Below the pieces are notes generated by a model, which was given only the letters and a program-made list of their open reading frames with translations, had not been told where the DNA came from and searched no databases. The position numbers and the translations under genes are program-made. A stretch of 8,455 nucleotides of DNA, from positions 1-8,455 of the forward strand of contig CAADYQ010000026.1 in NCBI GenBank assembly GCA_900753295.1, given 5' to 3'. The stretch comes from Clostridia bacterium (GTDB taxonomy: Bacteria; Bacillota; Clostridia; Oscillospirales; CAG-272). Position 1 is the stretch's first letter; the number at the start of each line of letters is the position of its first letter. Below, one piece after another: positions 1-5,634 of this stretch.

Positions 1-1075
1 GCGTTACGTCGCCGTCCTGCATGACATAATCCTTGCCCTCACTGCGGACCAGTCCCGCCTCCTTGGCGGCAAGCATGGAGCCGCAGCGCATAAGATCGTC
101 AAATGCCACGATCTCGGCGCGGATAAAGCCGCGCTCAAAGTCGCTGTGTATCTTTCCGGCAGCGCCGGGAGCCTTTGTTCCCTTCTTTATCGTCCACGCG
201 CGGACCTCCTTTGGTCCCGCGGTGAGGAAGGATATAAGCCCCAGAAGCTCGTAGCTCTCGCGTATAAGACGGTCAAGTCCCGACTCGGCAATGCCAAGCT
301 CCTCAAGAAACGCCGTTTTTTCCTCCGGCTCAAGCTCGGCTATCTCAGCCTCGATGCCCGCGCAGACGGCAGAACAGCCTGCGTGCTCGGCATCGGCATA
401 TTTCTTCAATGCGGCGTAGTGGGGATTGTTCTTCGGCTCGCCGCCCGCATCATCCTCGCCCACATTGGCAACATAGATGACCGGCTTCTGCGAAAGGAGC
501 GGCGCATCCTGAAGCATTGCGACCTCGTCCGCACTCATTTCCATGGCGCGCGCCGCCTTGCCCTCGCCGAGATGTGTGCCGAGACGCTCGAAAAAGTCAA
601 GCTCCGCCGCCAGCGACTTGTCGTTGCGCGCGTTTTTGCGCAGTCTTTCCAGCTTGCGCTCGACTATTTCAAGATCCGAAAGTATAAGCTCGTAATTTAT
701 CGTCTCAACATCGCGGACGGGATCGACGCTACCGTCAACATGGATTATATTTTGGTCCTCAAAGCAACGCACCACATGAAGTATCGCGTCGCATTCGCGT
801 ATGTGCGAAAGAAACTTGTTGCCGAGTCCCTCGCCCTGTGCCGCGCCGCGCACCAGACCGGCGATATCAAAGAACTCGACAGTTGCGGGCGTGTACTTTT
901 CGGGCGAATACATTTTTGCCAGCGCGTCGAGCCGCGGGTCAGGCACCGGCACCACGCCGACGTTTGGCTCTATTGTACAGAAGGGATAGTTTGCCGAGTC
1001 GGCGCCTGCGCTCGTAAGCGCATTAAAAAGTGTGCTTTTGCCGACGTTGGGCAATCCTACGATTCCGAGTTTCAT
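1..1075 (-). CDS. ychF: YchF/OLA1-family P-loop ATPase, 3' end cut by window edge
   Basis: This is a ribosome-associated ATPase of the Obg-related YchF family, cytoplasmic, linked in other bacteria to translation and oxidative-stress responses. The translation opens with the Walker A loop GLPNVGKST (residues 7-15). It continues with the conserved FCTIEPN segment, the family signature DIAGLVRGAAQGEGLGN (G3 region), and ANVGED in place of the GTPase NKxD motif, the change that makes this family prefer ATP over GTP. The C-terminal TGS-type domain follows, with KEVRAWTIKKGTKAPGAAG and DFERGFIRAEIV. The last visible residues are MQDGDVT. Relatives end six or seven residues later with a FxFNV-like tail, so the gene is intact as far as seen and is only truncated by the window. 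The start is supported by a GGAGG site (complement of 1087-1091), 11 nt upstream, a slightly long spacing. It has its own promoter and is divergent from the response regulator, with no functional link evident. Confidence 0.97.
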   Translation of the reverse strand, partial: MKLGIVGLPNVGKSTLFNALTSAGADSANYPFCTIEPNVGVVPVPDPRLDALAKMYSPEKYTPATVEFFDIAGLVRGAAQGEGLGNKFLSHIRECDAILHVVRCFEDQNIIHVDGSVDPVRDVETINYELILSDLEIVERKLERLRKNARNDKSLAAELDFFERLGTHLGEGKAARAMEMSADEVAMLQDAPLLSQKPVIYVANVGEDDAGGEPKNNPHYAALKKYADAEHAGCSAVCAGIEAEIAELEPEEKTAFLEELGIAESGLDRLIRESYELLGLISFLTAGPKEVRAWTIKKGTKAPGAAGKIHSDFERGFIRAEIVAFDDLMRCGSMLAAKEAGLVRSEGKDYVMQDGDVT

Positions 1076-1094
1076 ATTTTTTTATGCCTCCGTG

Positions 1095-1125
1095 TTTTTT
1101 TTGCGCCGGGGGGCGCAAGAAAAAA
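1095..1125 (-). other. Hairpin in the ychF 5' leader next to the ribosome binding site
   Basis: A perfect 7-bp inverted repeat, TTGCGCC at 1101-1107 and GGCGCAA at 1112-1118 with a 4-nt loop, is flanked by a T-run (1095-1100) and an A-run (1120-1125) that can extend the stem by about six A-T pairs after one mismatch. In the ychF transcript the hairpin ends 3 nt before the GGAGG site. On either strand the U-run is not downstream of the stem, so it is not a standard intrinsic terminator. A role in ribosome access or mRNA stability is an inference. Confidence 0.5.
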
Positions 1126-1150
1126 GTTCTGCTTTTTATTTCCGCTGATA

Positions 1151-1179
1151 ATTATATAACATCCGGCGTGATTTTGCAA
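1151..1179 (-). promoter_or_regulatory. Sigma-A-type promoter for ychF
   Basis: On the minus strand a TTGCAA -35 (complement of 1174-1179) and a perfect TATAAT -10 (complement of 1151-1156) are separated by 17 bp. The predicted transcription start is near 1144, giving a leader of about 70 nt before the ychF start at 1075. The -10 matches the consensus at all six positions and the spacing is optimal. Confidence 0.75.
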
Positions 1180-1241
1180 GTGATTTCGGCGCTAAAACCG
1201 CGAAAGAACAAAAAATTATGAACAAAATCATGAAAAGCTAT

Positions 1242-1269
1242 TTGCAAAGCACCTTTTTTGTGCTATAAT
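1242..1269 (+). promoter_or_regulatory. Sigma-A-type promoter P1 for the two-component/htrA operon
   Basis: TTGCAA (1242-1247) and TATAAT (1264-1269) are separated by 16 bp. TG at 1261-1262 gives an extended -10 (TGNTATAAT). An A-rich stretch at about 1204-1240 may serve as an UP element. The predicted start is near 1276, so the leader before the regulator is about 220 nt long. The -35 hexamer is the same as that of the divergent ychF promoter. Confidence 0.75.
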
Positions 1270-1276
1270 AAGATGA

Positions 1277-1305
1277 GGGTCGGTATCCTGCATATCAAAA
1301 GACCC
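1277..1305 (+). other. Hairpin at the 5' end of the predicted P1 transcript
   Basis: GGGTC (1277-1281) pairs with GACCC (1301-1305). GGTAT (1282-1286) pairs with ATATC (1292-1296) including one G-U pair, around a CCTGC loop, with an AAAA bulge (1297-1300) on the 3' side. It begins within about 2 nt of the predicted P1 start, a position typical of 5'-end stabilising stem-loops. Function is inferred. Confidence 0.4.
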
Positions 1306-1315
1306 GCGCGCAATG

Positions 1316-1345
1316 TTTACAAAGTAAATTTTTACCGCAAAAATT
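1316..1345 (+). promoter_or_regulatory. Cluster of dyad repeats, candidate operator
   Basis: TTTAC (1316-1320), GTAAA (1324-1328) and TTTAC (1331-1335) form two overlapping inverted repeats, TTTAC-AAA-GTAAA and GTAAA-TT-TTTAC. A further perfect repeat AATTTTT/AAAAATT (1327-1333 and 1339-1345) overlaps them. The cluster lies about 40-70 bp downstream of the P1 start and upstream of the possible P2. It could bind a dimeric regulator, for example the response regulator itself, but it does not match the tandem direct repeats usual for the PhoB subfamily. Confidence 0.3.
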
Positions 1346-1356
1346 CAAACAATCGT

Positions 1357-1386
1357 CACACAACGCACTTACAGCGTCTGTATAAT
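1357..1386 (+). promoter_or_regulatory. Possible second promoter P2 for the two-component operon
   Basis: A perfect TATAAT (1381-1386) lies 18 bp after a weak -35, CACACA (1357-1362), which matches the consensus at only three positions. The -10 sits inside the dyad GTATA-ATCA-TATAC (1380-1393). A promoter with a poor -35 and an upstream operator-like cluster would suit activator control, but this is only a candidate. Confidence 0.3.
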
Positions 1387-1498
1387 CATATACTGAAGAG
1401 GTTCATAACCGCAAAGAGTATACCGAGAGCGGCGCGCACAGCCGTGATGTAACCAAAGACAACAAAACGAAGGATTAAAAACACGAGGGGGTCACAAA

Positions 1499-2194
1499 AT
1501 GAATTACACCAAAATTCTCGTCGTTGATGACGACAGCAACATCAGAGACTTGCTCAAGCAGGGCCTCGAAAATGAAGGATACGAAGTCAGAACAGCCGCC
1601 GACGGCTACGAAGCCATTGATTCTTTCAAAAAATATGAGCCGGATATAATGCTTCTTGACATTATGCTTCCCGGAAAGAGCGGCAGAGATGTCTGCTCCG
1701 AAATACGCAAATTCTCCACCAAGCCCATTATAATGATCACCGCAAAGGGCGACGTTGTGGACAAGGTCGTTTGCCTTGAGCTCGGCGCCGATGATTTTGT
1801 GGTCAAGCCCTTTGATATGAACGAGCTTTATGCCCGCATCAAAGCGGTGCTCCGCCGTTGCAACACGCATGAGGAGCCGGGCGACAGCGAGGTCATCAAA
1901 TTTGAAAACATCGAAATAAGCAAGCAGAAATACGAGCTCAAGCTCAAGGGACGTTCGGTAGACATCCCGCCCAAGGAGCTGGAACTCCTCTACTTCCTTG
2001 CCTCCAACTACAACCGCGTCTTTACGCGCGATCAGCTTCTTGACAAGGTATGGGGATTCGACTATCTCGGCGACTCCCGCACAGTTGACGTTCACGTAAA
2101 GAGACTGCGCGAAAAGCTGGACGGAGTTTCCGACAAATGGACGCTCAAGACCGTTTGGGGCGTCGGCTACAAATTTGAGGTAGTCGGCAACTGA
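1499..2194 (+). CDS. OmpR/PhoB-family two-component response regulator
   Basis: This 231-residue DNA-binding response regulator has the full family layout. The receiver domain (about 4-118) has the acidic pocket D10-D11-D12, phosphoacceptor D54 in LLDIMLPG, conserved T81 in IMITAKGD and K103 in VVKPFD. A linker leads to a winged-helix domain (about 130-228) with the recognition-helix region FTRDQLLDKVWGFDY and SRTVDVHVKRLREKL, and a C-terminal wing VWGVGYKF. All catalytic residues are present. A GAGGGGG ribosome binding site lies 7 nt upstream of the ATG. The gene is first in an operon with a histidine kinase and an HtrA-like protease, which suggests an envelope or secretion-stress regulator comparable in role to CssR or CpxR. 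The sequence also resembles the WalR/RegX3 group, so orthology cannot be fixed by eye. Targets are unknown; autoregulation is plausible. Confidence 0.95.
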   Translation: MNYTKILVVDDDSNIRDLLKQGLENEGYEVRTAADGYEAIDSFKKYEPDIMLLDIMLPGKSGRDVCSEIRKFSTKPIIMITAKGDVVDKVVCLELGADDFVVKPFDMNELYARIKAVLRRCNTHEEPGDSEVIKFENIEISKQKYELKLKGRSVDIPPKELELLYFLASNYNRVFTRDQLLDKVWGFDYLGDSRTVDVHVKRLREKLDGVSDKWTLKTVWGVGYKFEVVGN

Positions 2195-2203
2195 CCGGGC
2201 GCC

Positions 2204-2257
2204 CAGATTCAAGGACCGATAGCTTGGGGCGTGGGATGATCCCAATGCTCCCATCTG
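2204..2257 (+). ncRNA. Candidate three-way-junction RNA between regulator and kinase
   Basis: The first part of the 133-nt gap can fold into three stems. P1 is CAGAT (2204-2208) with ATCTG (2253-2257). P2 is CAAG (2210-2213) with CTTG (2223-2226). P3 is a long bulged hairpin in which GGG (2227-2229) begins pairing with CCC (2250-2252) and which ends in TGGGA-TGA-TCCCA (2232-2244). The single base A2253 can be used by P1 or by P3, not by both. The element lies between a stop codon and a terminator-like hairpin. No known riboswitch family was recognised, and the fold was drawn by eye. Confidence 0.35.
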
Positions 2258-2262
2258 AAATA

Positions 2263-2297
2263 CGGGCTGTGGCGCGCAAGTGCGACAGCCCCGTTTT
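2263..2297 (+). terminator. Terminator-like hairpin between regulator and kinase (possible attenuator)
   Basis: CGGGCTGT (2263-2270) pairs with ACAGCCCCG (2285-2293) with one bulged C. The stem continues with CGC/GCG (2273-2275 and 2282-2284) around a 6-nt loop after a GG bulge. Four Ts follow immediately (2294-2297). The T-run is short, so partial termination or 3'-end processing that lowers kinase relative to regulator is more likely than full termination. Confidence 0.45.
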
Positions 2298-2327
2298 GTA
2301 AATCGCATCACCTCCGGGAGGCACCTG

Positions 2328-3836
2328 ATGTTCAAAAGCGTTTTTGCAAAATATATTTTTGCTTTTATGCTGATAATTCTTATTAGCTTTACCCTGCTTA
2401 CCGCGATCGTGGGAAGTATGGTGAACAGCTATTCCGCGTCAGCCAAGGAAGAAACTGTTTCCGCGGCTTCGTCGGCGACCGCCGCATGTATACAGGACAA
2501 GGATGCGCTGTCCGAGATCTCCGATCTCACGGCATTCTGCAGTATATATTCACGAGATATCGGCGCGTTTCTCGATGCAATAGTAAGTTCAAGCACAGAT
2601 GAGCTTACGATATTCATTGTAACGAATAACGGAAAAATAATAATCGCCGACAATAAAAGAGCGGGCGAGCTGACCGGCAGATCCGTGCCGAAGCAGATAA
2701 TGGACGAGGTGAACAGCGGCGTTGAGCTGAAGAGCCTTGACCGCATAGACGGAATAACCGATGGCAAGAGCGTGATATGCGCCACGCCGATCTACCTCAA
2801 CGATGGCTATATATGCGGCACGGTGTTCGCCTGCGCATATGCATCGTTCGACGGCGGACTAAGCACCGTAACAACGCGCACTATAACCCTTGCCAGCCTT
2901 TGGGTCATGCTGGCGGCGCTGATCGCCGTTTACTTCATCACGAACCGTGTCATAGGTCCCCTTAAGGATATGAGCCAGGCTGCCAAGAGCTTTGCGGCAG
3001 GCGATTTCAGCGTTCGTGTTCCGGTAAGGGGCAACGATGAGGTCGCGGAGCTTGCGCTTGCCTTCAACAACATGGCAAAGTCGCTGGCTGCACTCGACGA
3101 TATGCGCAACAACTTTATGTCAAGCGTGTCCCACGATATGCGCACTCCTATGACGACCATATCCGGCTTTATCGACTGCATCCTCTCCGGCGCTATCCCG
3201 CCGGAAAAGCACGAATATTACCTGCATATCATACAGGATGAGGTGCAGCGGCTTTCACGCCTTGTCACTACGCTGCTTGACATATCCCGCATCCAGGCAG
3301 GCGACCGCAAGTTCGTTATGGCTCCGTTTGATATATGCGAAATGGGCAGACAGGTGCTTATATCCTGCGAGCAGCGCATAGACAAAAAGAAGCTCGAGGT
3401 GGAATTCGATATCGACGACGACAATATGTATGTCAGCGGAGACCACGATGCGATATACCAGATAATGTATAACATCTGCGACAACGCAATAAAGTTCTCG
3501 TTTGAGGGCGGGCTTTTAAGGATCAGCATCAGATATGCCGAAAACAAAAAGGTCCGCGTCAGCGTATACAACGAGGGCGAGGGCATACCCTTTGAAGATC
3601 AGCCATACATTTTTGAACGTTTTTATAAGAGCGACCGCAGCCGCGGCAAAGACAAGACCGGAGTAGGACTCGGTATGTTTATTGCCAAAACCATAATCAA
3701 AGCGCACGGCGAGGACATCGTACTGCACAGCGAACCGGGCAAGAACTGTGAATTCGTATTCACTCTTCCGCGTGCGCAGGCTCCCGAACGCCACAGCGCT
3801 CAGAACGACAGGACGTGGGAACAAAATGCCAGATAA
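2328..3836 (+). CDS. Membrane sensor histidine kinase (HAMP, HisKA, HATPase)
   Basis: This 502-residue sensor kinase is the likely partner of the upstream regulator. TM1 is about residues 8-30. An extracytoplasmic region follows (about 31-184), whose centre (FIVTNNGKIIIADN and a later PIYLNDGYICGTVF) looks like a Cache/PAS-like fold. TM2 is about 186-205. HAMP is about 207-258. HisKA carries the phosphoacceptor H269 in SSVSHDMRTPMTTISGF. The HATPase domain has an N-box with N382 and N386, a G1 box reading NEGEG (N415, where Asp is more usual), an F-box IFERFYKSDRSR, and G2 GVGLG (445-449). The ATG at 2328 is chosen because GGGAGG (2316-2321) lies 6 nt upstream. A longer frame from GTG 2280 would start inside a hairpin and add 16 non-family residues. 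The last 11 nt overlap the htrA start. There is no cytoplasmic PAS domain, unlike WalK. Confidence 0.94.
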   Translation: MFKSVFAKYIFAFMLIILISFTLLTAIVGSMVNSYSASAKEETVSAASSATAACIQDKDALSEISDLTAFCSIYSRDIGAFLDAIVSSSTDELTIFIVTNNGKIIIADNKRAGELTGRSVPKQIMDEVNSGVELKSLDRIDGITDGKSVICATPIYLNDGYICGTVFACAYASFDGGLSTVTTRTITLASLWVMLAALIAVYFITNRVIGPLKDMSQAAKSFAAGDFSVRVPVRGNDEVAELALAFNNMAKSLAALDDMRNNFMSSVSHDMRTPMTTISGFIDCILSGAIPPEKHEYYLHIIQDEVQRLSRLVTTLLDISRIQAGDRKFVMAPFDICEMGRQVLISCEQRIDKKKLEVEFDIDDDNMYVSGDHDAIYQIMYNICDNAIKFSFEGGLLRISIRYAENKKVRVSVYNEGEGIPFEDQPYIFERFYKSDRSRGKDKTGVGLGMFIAKTIIKAHGEDIVLHSEPGKNCEFVFTLPRAQAPERHSAQNDRTWEQNAR

Positions 3837-5064
3837 TCAGTCAAACGATTGCAAAGAAGAAAAAATATCCGCAGAACAGACGGAGGAGATAACTCCCGCG
3901 GCGGAGCCGTGTGAAACGGAGAACACCGAATCGGCAGAGGCTATGGAAGGAATTCCGGATACGATCCCGGAAGAAACCCCGACAGAAGCTACGGAAGGAA
4001 CGGACGCGGAAAGCGCCGATGAAAGCCACGATGCGGAGGAGACCGATGTCACAGAGTCTGCAACGCCTCCCTGCCCCGCTCCGGATGTTATTTCCGACGA
4101 AAGCAAGAATGAAAAACGGAAGGCATCCCGGCGCGGCGCGCTCGTGTACGCGGCGATAATGACCGCTGCCTTTCTCGTTTGCTTTGCCCTGCTCATAGCA
4201 ATAACGGTAACTGCGCCGCCCGCAGCGGACCCCGACTACGCACCGGTAGAAACGATAGTGATAGAAAAAACGGTCTATGTCCGTGATGGCGACAGCACAG
4301 GCAAGCTGACAGTCGCCGAGATCGCGTCAAAGGTCGGTCCGTCCGTCGTCGGCATCGGAGTAAGAACAAAGGACGCCAGCGGCGTCGGGACCGGTATCAT
4401 CAAAACCGAGGACGGATATATCATCACAAACTACCACGTAATAGAGAACTACACCTCAATTGAGGTATTCATGCCGGACGGGACCTCGTATCCCGCCGAA
4501 TATATCGGCGGAAATGAGCTTTCCGATATTGCGGTGATAAAGATCGCCGCCACGGGGCTTCCCGCCGCCGATTTCGGCAATTCGGACGGTCTTGTGGTAG
4601 GCGAGACTGCCGTGGCGATAGGCACGCCGGGCGGCCTTGAATATGCGGGCACGGTAACGACCGGAATCATTTCATCCACCAGACGCATCGTATACTTTTA
4701 CGACAACACGACCGGGCTGTTGCAGAAGACGATGACGCTCATCCAGACGAGCACACAGATAAATCCCGGTAACTCGGGCGGTCCGCTTATCGACGGCGAC
4801 GGCAAGGTCATAGGCATCAACACCTACAAGATCACCGAGGACGGGTTTGAGGGCATCGGCTTTGCCATTCCGATAAACGGAGTGCTGGCGATCTATGACG
4901 ATATACTCGCCGGCGGCAACGGAAACGTCGGGAACATTGCAAAAAAAGCCGCAAGGCTCGGTATAACCGGCGCGGCTGTCACAAAAGGCTCGAAATTCAC
5001 CTATTCCGACGGCGTAGCGGAACGTACCGTTATTGCCGAAACAGACGGTATTGCCGTAGCATAG
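3826..5064 (+). CDS. htrA: HtrA/DegP-like membrane-anchored serine protease, ended by an in-frame TAG within the PDZ domain
   Basis: This is a trypsin-fold protease that would degrade misfolded exported proteins outside the membrane. Residues 1-93 form a cytoplasmic tail very rich in Glu, Asp, Thr and Ser. A basic patch (KRKASRR) and one TM segment (about 105-128) follow. The protease domain begins near 160 with the catalytic triad H204 (TNYHVIENY), D234 (NELSDIAVI) and S317 (INPGNSGGPL), plus IGTPGGLE. All three catalytic residues are present. A PDZ domain starts near residue 365 but stops at codon 413, a TAG (5062-5064), giving 412 residues. The same frame then encodes the rest of the PDZ up to TAA at 5254-5256, for 476 codons in all. 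The ATG at 3826 overlaps the kinase stop, implying translational coupling; GTGGGA lies 5 nt upstream. It is either a nonsense allele, a sequence error, or a read-through gene. Confidence 0.9.
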   Translation: MPDNQSNDCKEEKISAEQTEEITPAAEPCETENTESAEAMEGIPDTIPEETPTEATEGTDAESADESHDAEETDVTESATPPCPAPDVISDESKNEKRKASRRGALVYAAIMTAAFLVCFALLIAITVTAPPAADPDYAPVETIVIEKTVYVRDGDSTGKLTVAEIASKVGPSVVGIGVRTKDASGVGTGIIKTEDGYIITNYHVIENYTSIEVFMPDGTSYPAEYIGGNELSDIAVIKIAATGLPAADFGNSDGLVVGETAVAIGTPGGLEYAGTVTTGIISSTRRIVYFYDNTTGLLQKTMTLIQTSTQINPGNSGGPLIDGDGKVIGINTYKITEDGFEGIGFAIPINGVLAIYDDILAGGNGNVGNIAKKAARLGITGAAVTKGSKFTYSDGVAERTVIAETDGIAVA

Positions 5065-5256
5065 GCAGACCCAGGGTATGACGCCGCCGCAAAGTTCCGT
5101 CCCGGAGATATCATTACGGCGATAGACGGTCATGCCGTCAGGACCATCGACGATGTACGGGCATCAATACTGTCACTCGCTCCCGGAGATAAAATAACTC
5201 TCACGGTGTTCCGCGACGGGACCGAAATGACCGTTGACGTAACGCTCGGAGGCTAA
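5065..5256 (+). pseudogene. Detached C-terminal PDZ segment of htrA, in frame after the TAG
   Basis: These 63 codons follow the htrA TAG without any frame change and read as typical PDZ sequence: ADPGYDAAAKFRPGDIITAI, then a DGHAV turn, an IDDVRASILSLAPGDKITL helix-strand pair, and a final VFRDGTEMTVDVTLGG strand before TAA. The PGD and AIDG motifs are hallmarks of HtrA PDZ domains. No start codon with a ribosome binding site lies here in this frame, so the segment would be made only by reading through the TAG. Its preservation with no further stop or frameshift means the stop is recent, artefactual, or read through. Confidence 0.85.
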
Positions 5257-5261
5257 TCACA

Positions 5262-5313
5262 AAGGTGGCGTTAAAAACTCAATTTGAGTTTTTAACGCCA
5301 CCTTATTTTATTT
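5262..5313 (+). terminator. Terminator shared by convergent htrA and divIC
   Basis: A 21-bp perfect inverted repeat (5262-5282 and 5284-5304) surrounds a single central T. Its outer part is GC-rich (GGTGGCG/CGCCACC) and its inner part AT-rich (TTAAAAACTC/GAGTTTTTAA). The plus strand continues TTATTTTATTT (5303-5313), giving a good terminator for the htrA operon. On the minus strand the stem is followed only by TTTG, so termination of divIC transcripts is less certain. It begins 6 nt after the distal htrA stop and overlaps nothing coding except the divIC stop region (TAA at 5308-5310), next to its right arm. Confidence 0.85.
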
Positions 5314-5634
5314 CCCTTGAGATTCAAGATCGGTGTAGTAAACTATCTCATCCGGAAGCACCAGACCGAGCCTTTTACGCGCCACGCGCATGATATACTC
5401 GCGGTCCATAGGCTCGTCAAGCTCGTATTGCAGCTCCGCCGCGCGGACCTCCGCTTCGGATATTTCAGCCTCCAGCTTACTTTCGGTATTTCCGAGACGG
5501 TTATATTCCATCAACAATGAGAACGATGTGATAAGCAGGCACACAACGACCGCGCACAGCGCGATTTTTACAAAAAAGCCTGCCTTACCGAGCGTTATTC
5601 TGCCGTAGAATTTTCCTCTTCCGTTCATTTTCAT
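5308..5634 (-). CDS. divIC: DivIC/FtsB-family cell-division protein (septum formation initiator)
   Basis: This small bitopic membrane protein of the divisome, 108 residues, is part of the FtsL-DivIC-DivIB type complex that activates septal wall synthesis. It has a short basic cytoplasmic N-terminus, one TM segment (about 22-42), and a coiled-coil stretch (about 45-76, NRLGNTESKLEAEISEAEVR). The family C-terminal motif follows: DREYIMRVARKRLGLVLPDE and a VYY segment. Length is slightly below that of B. subtilis DivIC. It lies directly after yabQ, as in Bacillus, and its start overlaps the yabQ end by 50 nt. Starts at 5634 and 5628 (residue 3) are both possible. An AAGGA site precedes the first by about 5 nt and the second by about 10 nt. 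It is the last gene of the minus-strand operon here; yabR and spoIIE do not follow. Confidence 0.9.
   Translation of the reverse strand: MKMNGRGKFYGRITLGKAGFFVKIALCAVVVCLLITSFSLLMEYNRLGNTESKLEAEISEAEVRAAELQYELDEPMDREYIMRVARKRLGLVLPDEIVYYTDLESQGK

Larger units (their letters stand above)
1276..1498 (+). other. Long 5' leader of the response-regulator operon, no gene seen
   Basis: No convincing gene lies here. A 64-codon frame (1258-1452) starts inside the -10 region and has no ribosome binding site. The leader contains several small dyads: a hairpin at the predicted transcript start (1277-1305), a TTTAC/GTAAA cluster (1316-1345), GGTT-CAT-AACC (1400-1410), and GCGGC/GCCGT (1429-1445). It ends in the regulator's GAGGGGG ribosome binding site (1485-1491). 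No known riboswitch class was recognised. Confidence 0.5.

Noticed and set aside
146..1159. 337-codon plus-strand open frame opposite ychF
   Set aside because: The minus strand encodes an intact YchF with all motifs; the plus frame has no family resemblance or ribosome binding site and is a codon-bias shadow.
1258..1452. 64-codon frame in the regulator leader
   Set aside because: Its start codon lies inside the P1 -10 region, upstream of the predicted transcript start, and it has no ribosome binding site.
2280..2327. Upstream GTG start for the histidine kinase
   Set aside because: It lies within the loop of the terminator-like hairpin and adds 16 polar residues before a normal membrane N-terminus. 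The ATG at 2328 has a strong ribosome binding site.
1475..2335. 286-codon minus-strand open frame opposite the response regulator
   Set aside because: The plus strand carries a complete OmpR-family regulator. The antisense product has no recognisable domain.
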